A DNA stretch of 36,291 nt, taken from positions 1 through 36,291 of the forward strand of contig CAZODZ010000008.1 of assembly GCA_964578745.1 (NCBI GenBank), given 5' to 3'. Below are positions 1 through 6,932 of this stretch, one piece after another. The position numbers and the translations under genes were made by a program. The notes below the pieces were generated by a model that saw only the letters and a program-made list of their open reading frames with translations, was not told the DNA's origin and searched no databases. Position 1 is the first letter of the stretch, and every line of letters starts with the position of its first letter. The stretch comes from SKVJ01 sp964578745. Lineage in GTDB: Bacteria; Chloroflexota; Dehalococcoidia; GIF9; AB-539-J10.

Positions 1-1650
1 CCCGTAATGGCTGTCGAAGACGCGAACTTCGACGTCCACCCTGACGAGGGCCCCGTCGGTGAAGAGGTCTACCTCGAAGGCGAGTGCGATGACAATGACG
101 AAGGGTGGGTCTATTTTGAGCTCATCCCTGGCGAGGACGAATGGATCAAGGTCCTGGATGACAGCGATGACTGGGATTTCGACAAGGAGATCGTGAACGA
201 GGGGGAATCTAGTGAGTACGAATACTACGAGTTCACCACCGAGGAGTTCGTGATACCCGAGAGCCCCGGAGGCGTGCACCGCATCGCGGTTGTTAACGAG
301 GACCTGGGCAACACTGCTGATGTCGACGAAGTCGAAGACGCGATGGAGGATGAAGACAACTTTGAAGTCCTCCCCAAGATCGAACTGGTATCCATCAACG
401 GTGAGGACTGTGACCCTGATGAGGCCGAGGGAACGGCAGGCGCCGAGGTCGAGGTCAAGGGCACGGGGTTCGGCGAGGATGAGGAGGATATCCAGATCTA
501 TTTCGGCGACGACAAGATAGAGGTTGAGATGGTAGAGGAGGTCGACGCCAACGAGCTCGGTACATGGACGGGTACCTTCATCGTCCCACGCACGAGTGCA
601 GGGACGCACGAAATACTTGCCGGGGGCGACGATACCGATGAGGATGATGTGATAGCGGCCTACTTCACGATCGAGCCTGGCATCACGGTCAGTCCTGCGA
701 GCGGCACGGTGGGCAGCACGTTCACCGTGGCGGGAAGCGGGTTCGAAGAGAACGAGAATGACATCGTCATCCTGTTCGATGGTGATGTGGTCAGCTCAGC
801 GTTCGACGCCGGCAGCGACGGCACGTTTGAGGTCACCGTGACGGTGCCTGAGGCAGCCATGGGTACGCACGACATCGATGCTAAAGGAGACGATACCAAG
901 GCGTCTGAAGTAAAAGACAAGGAATTCGAAGTAGAGCCGAGCCTGGTGATGGAACCCACGAGCGGCAACGTGGGCACGCAGATAGAGGTCATGGGGAAAG
1001 GCCTTCCGGCGAACACGTCGGTAACGGTGACATACGATGGTGTCACAAAAGGGACGGGGACCACGAATTCGAAAGGTACGCTCGCCGGCATCACGTTCGC
1101 GGCCACTCACACCCAGAGCGTTCACACAACAGACCACACGATCGCCGCAACATTCGATTCCACAACGCTGAACCTCACCTTCGAGATAGAGTCGACACCT
1201 CCACCCAAGCCGGTGCCGGGCACGCCAGCCAACGGGACAAGGATCGGCCTTGTGGGCAACCAGACAGTCACTCTCACGTGGGGGGTCGTCGACGACCCGA
1301 GTGGAGTGACATACGGACTGCAGGTATCGGCAACGCCCGATTTTTCACAGGTGCTGATATCCAAGTCAGGCCTGGTTGCGCAGGGAAGCGCACTCATTGT
1401 CTCACCAACAGGCCCCGAGATGAGTTACACGCTGACCGAGTCCGAGGCCTTGCCGTACGGCACCTACTACTGGAGAGTCAAAGCGGTGGACGGTGCACTC
1501 AATGACAGTGGCTGGAGCGCGTCAAACAACTTCAAGGTCGGCCTCCTGCCCACGTGGGCACTCATCGTGATTATCGTGCTTGCGGCCATACTTGTGGGCG
1601 CACTGATCTACGTACTGATAATCCGCGACCGGGTGGGACTATACGACTAG
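1..1650 (+). CDS. Membrane-anchored Ig/TIG-like repeat surface protein (5' end outside window)
   Basis: The frame is open to the window edge. The first ATG (position 7) is preceded by in-frame sense codons and is not followed by a signal peptide, so the true start probably lies upstream. Numbering from that ATG, the 547 residues show three to four tandem Ig-like/TIG-type beta-sandwich repeats (about 6-110, 125-225, 228-312 and 314-395). Units open with phrases such as 'VSPASGTVGSTFTVAGSGF' and 'MEPTSGNVGTQIEVMGKGL'. A fibronectin-III-like domain follows (about 400-510). A single hydrophobic helix (about 515-540) and a short charged tail (RDRVGLYD) end the protein, giving a predicted extracellular stalk with a small cytoplasmic end. 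The first two repeats are very rich in Asp and Glu, which could bind divalent cations or reflect an acidic surface. The stop lies 39 bp before a tubulin-like GTPase gene, so co-transcription is likely. Its function is unknown; adhesion or envelope structure is inference. Confidence 0.75.
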   Translation, partial: PVMAVEDANFDVHPDEGPVGEEVYLEGECDDNDEGWVYFELIPGEDEWIKVLDDSDDWDFDKEIVNEGESSEYEYYEFTTEEFVIPESPGGVHRIAVVNEDLGNTADVDEVEDAMEDEDNFEVLPKIELVSINGEDCDPDEAEGTAGAEVEVKGTGFGEDEEDIQIYFGDDKIEVEMVEEVDANELGTWTGTFIVPRTSAGTHEILAGGDDTDEDDVIAAYFTIEPGITVSPASGTVGSTFTVAGSGFEENENDIVILFDGDVVSSAFDAGSDGTFEVTVTVPEAAMGTHDIDAKGDDTKASEVKDKEFEVEPSLVMEPTSGNVGTQIEVMGKGLPANTSVTVTYDGVTKGTGTTNSKGTLAGITFAATHTQSVHTTDHTIAATFDSTTLNLTFEIESTPPPKPVPGTPANGTRIGLVGNQTVTLTWGVVDDPSGVTYGLQVSATPDFSQVLISKSGLVAQGSALIVSPTGPEMSYTLTESEALPYGTYYWRVKAVDGALNDSGWSASNNFKVGLLPTWALIVIIVLAAILVGALIYVLIIRDRVGLYD

Positions 1651-1689
1651 TGACGAGATGACCGGAGCAGGTCAACTGGAGGAAAGAAC

Positions 1690-2865
1690 ATGAAACTTGC
1701 GGTCATTGGACTGGGCCAATGCGGATGCCGCATCGCGGACCACTTCGCGCGGATCAACCTGAAGGCACAATCTGAGAGGAAGGCGATCATTGCACCAATC
1801 GTGGTAGCTGCCAATACCGACCAGGCTGACCTAACGGGTCTGCGCTTCGTGAAGAATGACTACTCTCACCGCATCCTCATGGGCCTGAGGCAGACGCTGG
1901 GACACGGCGTCGGCAAGATCAACGAGCTGGGTGCACAACTGGCTCGCGAGGACGGGGACAAGATACTCGATGCGCTGAAGAGTGAGCGCCGCTTCTATGA
2001 GACACACGCGTTCCTCGTCATCGCCGGAGTGGCCGGAGGCACAGGCTCGGGTTCACTGCCTGTCATACTGCGAATGCTCAAGGAGCGTTACGTCAATAAG
2101 CCAGTCTACGCGCTGGCCGTACTGCCGTTTGAACACGAGCAATACAGCGAAGCGCGAAGCGTCTACAACAGCGCCACCTGTCTGAAGTCAACGTATGAAG
2201 CGGCGGATGCCGTCTTCGTGGTCGACAATCAGCGCTATGTGAAGAAGGACGCGAGCCTCGCAAACAACATGGAGAAGATCAACCGCATCATCGTAGAGCC
2301 TTTCTACGACATGATGTGCGCCGGCGAAGTAACCTCGCGCAAGTACGTCGGTGCACGGACGGTGGATGCCGGCGACCTCATCGCGTCATTCGAGGGATGG
2401 ACAGCCATTGGCATAGGCCGGACCGAGCTGCCTGCCTTCCGCTTCCCGTGGGAGATCAACAAGAAGCGGTTCAGGGACAAGGCAACGGAGAGCTTCAGAG
2501 GCACGCAGGCGCTCGATGCCGCGATAACCGATCTTTCCATCGCGTGTAGCCCAGCCGACTCTGCGAAGGCTATCTACATCATGTCCGGGCCGGCGAAGGA
2601 AATGAACATGGACATGGTGAAGACAATCAGCGACTACATGGCTGAACTGGCCCCGAACGCCCTCATACGCGGCGGCGACTTCCCCGGCGAGAAACACTTC
2701 ATCGATCTGACACTGATTCTGTCACAGCTCTCAAACGTACCACGTATCGCCGACCTGTACGAACAGGCAACACGGTACGCCGAGACACATCAGGGCCAGA
2801 TACAGGACACGCAGGAGAAGATTCACCAGCTTTCAGAGTTAGGAAAAGAGCTTCCGCTTCTGTAG
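1690..2865 (+). CDS. CetZ-like tubulin/FtsZ superfamily GTPase
   Basis: The 391-residue protein begins with a Rossmann-type strand and 'GLGQCGCRIADHF' (residues 7-19), close to the tubulin 'GQCGNQIG' motif. The nucleotide-binding T4 loop reads AGGTGSGS (115-122), a variant of the FtsZ/tubulin GGGTG[TS]G signature. The T7 catalytic loop reads TVDAGD (224-229), retaining both acidic residues that correspond to FtsZ D209 and D212. Segments such as 'RILMGLRQTLGHGVGKINEL' and 'VYALAVLPFEHE' resemble archaeal CetZ proteins more than division FtsZ. No FtsZ-type C-terminal tail that binds FtsA or ZipA is visible. It is expected to bind GTP and polymerise in the cytoplasm. It has a good ribosome binding site (GGAGG, 7 nt before ATG), lies 39 bp after the surface-protein gene, and is followed by a terminator. 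The CetZ assignment is recognition by eye; the superfamily assignment is firm. Confidence 0.85.
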   Translation: MKLAVIGLGQCGCRIADHFARINLKAQSERKAIIAPIVVAANTDQADLTGLRFVKNDYSHRILMGLRQTLGHGVGKINELGAQLAREDGDKILDALKSERRFYETHAFLVIAGVAGGTGSGSLPVILRMLKERYVNKPVYALAVLPFEHEQYSEARSVYNSATCLKSTYEAADAVFVVDNQRYVKKDASLANNMEKINRIIVEPFYDMMCAGEVTSRKYVGARTVDAGDLIASFEGWTAIGIGRTELPAFRFPWEINKKRFRDKATESFRGTQALDAAITDLSIACSPADSAKAIYIMSGPAKEMNMDMVKTISDYMAELAPNALIRGGDFPGEKHFIDLTLILSQLSNVPRIADLYEQATRYAETHQGQIQDTQEKIHQLSELGKELPLL

Positions 2866-2886
2866 GCTGCCAGAGTAAACCTAGCG

Positions 2887-2918
2887 CGGGGGCCGGCGCA
2901 ATGATTCGCTGGCCCCCG
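2887..2918 (+). terminator. Strong GC-rich hairpin between convergent genes
   Basis: CGGGGGCC and GGCCCCCG form a perfect 8-bp stem. It extends through a G-U pair and GCG/CGC to about 12 bp around an 8-nt loop (caatgatt), followed by TTCTCTGT on the + strand. It lies between the stop of the CetZ-like gene and the stop of the phosphate transporter, so it could end transcription from both sides. The T-tract is weak. Confidence 0.75.
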
Positions 2919-2927
2919 TTCTCTGTC

Positions 2928-3920
2928 CTAACCTATCTGCTGAAAGAGCGTCCCGAAAACCCAGCCAAGTGCCCCGCAGGCCGGAAAGGTCACCACCCAC
3001 GTGATGACTATCCGCTGGGCGATGCTCCACCTTACTGCCGACGTGCGCCTGGTAGCACCGACACCCATAACGGCACTGCTCACGCAATGAGTGGTGCTCA
3101 CGGGAATACCAAGGTGTGAAGCAACCTCGATGATCGTGGCAGCTGAAGCCTCTGCCGCGAACCCGGCCGAGGGTCGCAGCGTAGTCATCCGCATACCAAC
3201 GGTCTGTATCACGCGCCGTCCACCGAGAAGCGTTCCGAGGCTGATCGCGCTGGCCGAGACAACCACCGCCCACAGCGGAATCTCAAACTCGGCGGTCCGT
3301 CCGAGAGCCAGTACTCCCATTGATATCAGCGCGATCGGCATCTGGCCATCATTCTTGCCATGGCTGTAGGCCAGAAACACAGCAGAGCCAACCTCGAATT
3401 TGCTGAAGATGGTACGCACAACCGCAGGCTTGGTCTTCCTGAACGCCCACAGGATGGCCAGCATCAGGATGAAGCCGCCGGTAAGACCAAGGAGCGGCGC
3501 AATACCAACGGCTGAGAACACTGTGCCGAGAACGGCCCAGTGGATCATCGACATGCCACCATACGAGAGGCCAGCGCCGACGAGAGCCGCGACAAGACTG
3601 TGGGTGAGGCTGATAGGCAATCCTCTGGCTGTGGCAGCCACCCCCCACACTATGACCGCCAGCACGCCCGCAAACACGATGCCCATCGTCAGTACTTCGG
3701 GACTGACTATCCCCTTGCCGATAGTCTTCGCGACAGCAGTGCCCGTGGCAGCCCCCAGGAATTCGGCAGTGGCAGCCATGGCAAGAGCAGTCCGAGGCGC
3801 AAGGTTGCGACTTCCGATGACGGTGGCTATTGAGTTGGCTGCATCGTTAGCACCGTTGACAACACCGAAACCAACGGCAGCCGCAATGACGAGGGCGAGA
3901 AGCAGGGACGAATCAGGCAT
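2928..3920 (-). CDS. pit: PiT-family inorganic phosphate transporter
   Basis: The 330-residue protein is almost entirely hydrophobic, with about ten membrane helices. It carries the PiT signature GANDAANS near the N-terminus (residues 23-30) and the duplicated signature in the C-terminal half (PVSTTHCVSSAVMGVG). The family imports metal-phosphate complexes using a proton or sodium gradient. The start ATG overlaps the stop of the upstream DUF47 gene by 8 nt (ATGCCTGA), so the two are translationally coupled. DUF47 next to PiT is a common pairing in which the DUF47 protein is thought to regulate the transporter. It is the last gene of its operon and ends before the hairpin at 2887-2918. The protein is somewhat short for the family but looks complete. 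Confidence 0.92.
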   Translation of the reverse strand: MPDSSLLLALVIAAAVGFGVVNGANDAANSIATVIGSRNLAPRTALAMAATAEFLGAATGTAVAKTIGKGIVSPEVLTMGIVFAGVLAVIVWGVAATARGLPISLTHSLVAALVGAGLSYGGMSMIHWAVLGTVFSAVGIAPLLGLTGGFILMLAILWAFRKTKPAVVRTIFSKFEVGSAVFLAYSHGKNDGQMPIALISMGVLALGRTAEFEIPLWAVVVSASAISLGTLLGGRRVIQTVGMRMTTLRPSAGFAAEASAATIIEVASHLGIPVSTTHCVSSAVMGVGATRRTSAVRWSIAQRIVITWVVTFPACGALGWVFGTLFQQIG

Positions 3921-4545
3921 GCTTCAGCACGATGCCCTCCAGAATATTCGCTACATCCTCTCCCAGGTCAGTCGCATTCTCAAGGTGCTGGTACAGCTCT
4001 CGCCATTTGATTATGTCGCATACCTCCCTCGTGCTGTCGAAAAGTGCCGCCTGGGCAGCGTGGTGAATATCATCGGCTTCGTTCTCAAGGCTGTTGATCT
4101 CGACACAGGCCCGAAGGATACCGGCGAATTTCTTACGGTCGCGCAGCAATGGCATAACCTCACGCAGTTTGTGTGCAATCGCAAGCACGATACGACTCAG
4201 CGCACGCGCCTCAGGCGTAGGTTCTCCCATCTTGTAGAGGACAAGCGTCCTGGCGGCGGCTTCGATGTAGTCCATGACTGAGTCAAGCGTGTGCGCCAGC
4301 TCTGCGATATCCTCGGGGTCAATGGGAGTGACAAAGCTTCGGTGAAGCCGCTTGATTATCTCATGGGTAATGCTGTCCCCATGCTGTTCATAGGCTTTGA
4401 ACTCTCGCGCTCTGCGCTCGCGATCAGGCGAATCTTCCTCAAAAAAATCGACCAGTGCCTCTGCAGCCTGCACAAGGTTGTCTGCATCACTTTCGAACAG
4501 ATCATAGAAGTGGGTATCCCGTGGTGTCAGGACAAATCTCGCCAA
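3913..4545 (-). CDS. DUF47 / PhoU-like phosphate transport regulator
   Basis: The start chosen is a TTG at 4545, because AAAGGGGGG lies six bases upstream and the protein then begins 'ARFVLTPRDTHFYDLFE', typical of DUF47. The reading frame stays open further upstream but without family similarity. The 210-residue, all-helical protein has PhoU-like acidic/basic helices, including 'KAYEQHGDSITHEIIKRLH', 'TLDSVMDYIEAAARTL' and 'LENEADDIHHAA'. These resemble the E-x-x-x-D metal-binding patterns of PhoU-type bundles. It overlaps pit by 8 nt. The family is associated with PiT transporters and presumably controls uptake; the mechanism is inferred. Confidence 0.88.
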   Translation of the reverse strand: MARFVLTPRDTHFYDLFESDADNLVQAAEALVDFFEEDSPDRERRAREFKAYEQHGDSITHEIIKRLHRSFVTPIDPEDIAELAHTLDSVMDYIEAAARTLVLYKMGEPTPEARALSRIVLAIAHKLREVMPLLRDRKKFAGILRACVEINSLENEADDIHHAAQAALFDSTREVCDIIKWRELYQHLENATDLGEDVANILEGIVLKHA

Positions 4546-4574
4546 GCAGACCCCCCTTTCGAGACCGGAGCTCC

Positions 4575-5102
4575 TCAGTGGCCGGACTCGCTGAACCGCT
4601 GTACTTCGAATCGATAGAGCCGGACAGGTTCGGTAGGCCCGATGCCAGCCTTCATACGGCAGATTTCTATCTGTTGGTCGACCGACTCTACACCTTCCAG
4701 ATCCGGAAGAAGAAGCCCTCGTCGAGCACCGCATTCGACTATTACTCCGTACTTCTTCGGGTCAAGAGCCTCCACGGAGTCGACGGGTTGAGGACGAGTC
4801 AGGATATCGACATTATAATCTAGTTGCCCCAGTTCTGACGATGACACCGGAGGGAATCGCGGATCACTTGTGGCAGCACTGATAGCATTCGCCACAATCT
4901 CCTCGGCTACATTCCGTCGCGTCGGCTCGAACGTACCGATGCAGCCGCGAAGCTCTCCATTCTTATGGATAGAGACAAACACGCCGGCCCTCTCCCGCAG
5001 TTCCGGCACGGTGGGCTCAGGCTGAACAACCACTCCGTCTCTCACGAAGCGCTCGACCGTCTCCCTTGCAAGCCTGACTACAGGACTGGTTTCATTCGCC
5101 AT
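4575..5102 (-). CDS. amrA: AMMECR1 domain protein (AmrA-like)
   Basis: The 175-residue protein has the hallmark LRGCIG motif (residues 51-56). It also shows the family pattern 'NAISAATSDPRFPPVSSSEL' and the 'GLLLPDLEGVESVDQQIEIC' region. The start at 5102 is preferred over an in-frame ATG at 5138 because GGAGG lies 5 nt upstream of it. AMMECR1 proteins occur with a Memo-like protein and a radical SAM enzyme (the AmmeMemoRadiSam set); the radical SAM gene is immediately upstream here. The biochemical role is not established; the conserved cysteine of LRGCIG is presumed important. No Memo gene is visible in the window. Confidence 0.9.
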   Translation of the reverse strand: MANETSPVVRLARETVERFVRDGVVVQPEPTVPELRERAGVFVSIHKNGELRGCIGTFEPTRRNVAEEIVANAISAATSDPRFPPVSSSELGQLDYNVDILTRPQPVDSVEALDPKKYGVIVECGARRGLLLPDLEGVESVDQQIEICRMKAGIGPTEPVRLYRFEVQRFSESGH

Positions 5103-5152
5103 ATCAGCCTCCACTGCATGACCATGCAGCACTCGCACACCCCTTCACGGGG

Positions 5153-6163
5153 CTACCTGCGCACGTTCAAATCGGCACCGCAGAAGGAACAACGGCCATC
5201 CTCCAAGCCAACAATGTCGACACCATAGCCAACGCGCCTGATGTTGGTGTTGCCACAGGAATAGCACACCGTATCTTCGTTGCCGCCGCCGGGCATATTA
5301 CCCGCATAGACGAACTTGAGCCCGGCCTCACGGCCGATCCTGATCGCGCGTTCGATGGTAGACGACGGCGTCATCGGCACATCGCGAAGCTGATGCATCG
5401 GGAAGAACCGCGTCACATGCCATGGTGTGAGCGGTCCCAGTTCCTTCACCATCCATTCAGCGATGCCACGAAGCTGCTCGTCATCATCGTTGATAGTCGG
5501 AATTATGTTGGTAACCACCTCCACGTGCATCCCCCACTTCTCCTGGGCACGCACCGCCACGTCGAGAATGCCACGCCACTCCCACACGTTCGCTATCCGC
5601 CGGTATGCCGCATCTGAGAACCCCTTCACATCGACCCTGTACGCATTGAGCCAGGGGCCAATGGCATCGAGGGCTTCAGATGTCATAAAGCCGTTAGTCA
5701 CATAGACGGTGTACAGCCCTTGTTCACGGGCAAGCCGCGCCGAGTCCAGCGTATATTCAAGCCAGATTGTTGGCTCGTTGTATGTCCACGCGATGCCAGC
5801 ACAGCGGTGCTGCTGCGCCAGAGTAACCTGGTCTTCAGGAGAGAGATAGTGCGATTCCAGAGGCACCTCGGCACAGGAGATTTCCCAGTTCTGGCAATGA
5901 ACACAATGGAAGTTACAGCCAAAGCTTCCCAGGGAAAGCACACGGCTGCCGGGATAGAAATGAAACAAAGGCTTTTTCTCTATCGGATCCGCGGCTAATG
6001 ACGACACCTCCCCGTAGTTCACCACGTGCAGGACACCGTCGCGGTTCACGCGGACGCGACACACTCCTGACTTGCCCACACTGATACGGCAGCGCCACTG
6101 ACACACGTGGCACTCTACCTGGCCACCTGGCAGTGCCTCGTAAAGCTGGGCTTCCCTGTCCAT
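5153..6163 (-). CDS. amrS: AmmeMemoRadiSam-type radical SAM enzyme (AmrS)
   Basis: It carries the radical SAM [4Fe-4S] motif in 'GCNFHCVHCQNW' (C-x3-C-x2-C, about residues 83-90 from this start). An N-terminal Cys cluster (CHVCQWRC...GVC) and a C-terminal zinc-ribbon-like pair (CYSC ... CSFC) flank it. This layout matches AmrS proteins and resembles the PflA family. The longest frame starts at 6172, but a TATAAT overlaps that ATG and a second in-frame ATG at 6163 sits exactly 7 nt after the TATAAT. I therefore favour 6163 (336 residues) on a leaderless transcript; 6172 is the alternative. It is the first gene of the amrS-amrA-DUF47-pit operon. The substrate is unknown. Confidence 0.88.
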   Translation of the reverse strand: MDREAQLYEALPGGQVECHVCQWRCRISVGKSGVCRVRVNRDGVLHVVNYGEVSSLAADPIEKKPLFHFYPGSRVLSLGSFGCNFHCVHCQNWEISCAEVPLESHYLSPEDQVTLAQQHRCAGIAWTYNEPTIWLEYTLDSARLAREQGLYTVYVTNGFMTSEALDAIGPWLNAYRVDVKGFSDAAYRRIANVWEWRGILDVAVRAQEKWGMHVEVVTNIIPTINDDDEQLRGIAEWMVKELGPLTPWHVTRFFPMHQLRDVPMTPSSTIERAIRIGREAGLKFVYAGNMPGGGNEDTVCYSCGNTNIRRVGYGVDIVGLEDGRCSFCGADLNVRR

Positions 6164-6327
6164 CGCATCCATTATATCGCCCCGCCGGCCGTAAGACCGA
6201 ATTCGCGCCTCACAGACGCAGATTCCGGCCTATTTTCAGTCCGTCGACAACGTGACGGAACGATAGATAGACGCGCCCAACTTGACAGCGAACTTAAGAC
6301 GCCAACAAGTGCTATATAATCTGACGG
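6164..6327. promoter_or_regulatory. Divergent promoter region amrS / coaE
   Basis: On the + strand a perfect TATAAT at 6315-6320 lies 7 nt before the coaE ATG. On the - strand a TATAAT overlaps the longest amrS start and lies 7 nt before the internal amrS ATG at 6163. Both geometries place the transcription start at or next to the start codon. A consensus TTGACA occurs at 6282-6287, but its spacing to the coaE -10 box (27 nt) is too long for a normal sigma-70 promoter. No ribosome binding site is seen before coaE. Confidence 0.6.
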
Positions 6328-6924
6328 ATGACGGTTATCGGTGTCACCGGCACCATCGGGAGCGGGAAGAGCACCGTCTGTGGCATTCTCAGCGAACTCG
6401 GCTGCACAACGCTGGACGCAGACAAGATCGCCCACCAGACGTACAGGCGCGGGACGAGGGTCTGGCAGTCCATCATCGACCACTTCGGCCCTCAGGTACA
6501 AAAGCCTGACGGAGCGATAGACCGGCGTAGGCTGGGACAGATTGTGTTCGCAGACCTTCAGGCACGGACATGGCTGAACAGCTTGGTTCATCCGGCGGCA
6601 CGAAAGATTGTCGAGGGACGCCTCAAGAAGCTGAAGAGGCAGGGCGTCCGCTGCGCTGCAGTCGAAGCCACGCTGCTTATCGAGGCTGGATGGGCCGACC
6701 TCGTAGATGAGTTATGGCTGATCGTTGCATCGGAGGACACGGTCATTCGGCGCCTGGAGAAAGACCGCAACCAGCCAGCCGAATCAACCCGGTCCCGCCT
6801 GTCAGCACAGACGCCGGCAGAAGAGCATCTGCCACATGTAGATGCAGTGCTGTACAACGATGGCAACCTCAAGACACTCAGGTCACAGGTAGAACAACAC
6901 CTGGAGAGATTGCGCAACAGGTAG
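6328..6924 (+). CDS. coaE: Dephospho-CoA kinase
   Basis: The protein phosphorylates the 3'-OH of dephospho-CoA, the last step of coenzyme A synthesis. At 198 residues it has the usual family length. It begins 'MTVIGVTGTIGSGKST' with the P-loop GTIGSGKST (residues 8-16). The family LDADKIAH motif follows (about 31-38), then 'LVHPAARKIV' and the lid region rich in Arg. It is monocistronic and its stop lies 8 bp from the stop of the convergent solute-binding protein gene. The start has no Shine-Dalgarno sequence and sits 7 nt after a TATAAT, suggesting a leaderless mRNA. Confidence 0.95.
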   Translation: MTVIGVTGTIGSGKSTVCGILSELGCTTLDADKIAHQTYRRGTRVWQSIIDHFGPQVQKPDGAIDRRRLGQIVFADLQARTWLNSLVHPAARKIVEGRLKKLKRQGVRCAAVEATLLIEAGWADLVDELWLIVASEDTVIRRLEKDRNQPAESTRSRLSAQTPAEEHLPHVDAVLYNDGNLKTLRSQVEQHLERLRNR

Positions 6925-6932
6925 AGGCCTCG

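Noticed and set aside
6282..6320. TTGACA at 6282 paired with TATAAT at 6315 as a standard promoter
   Set aside because: The 27-nt spacing is incompatible with usual sigma-70 recognition; only the -10 box is kept as evidence.
6172..6591. Minus-strand frame overlapping coaE
   Set aside because: It lies opposite the coaE P-loop region, has no family similarity, and would occupy the promoter region between amrS and coaE.
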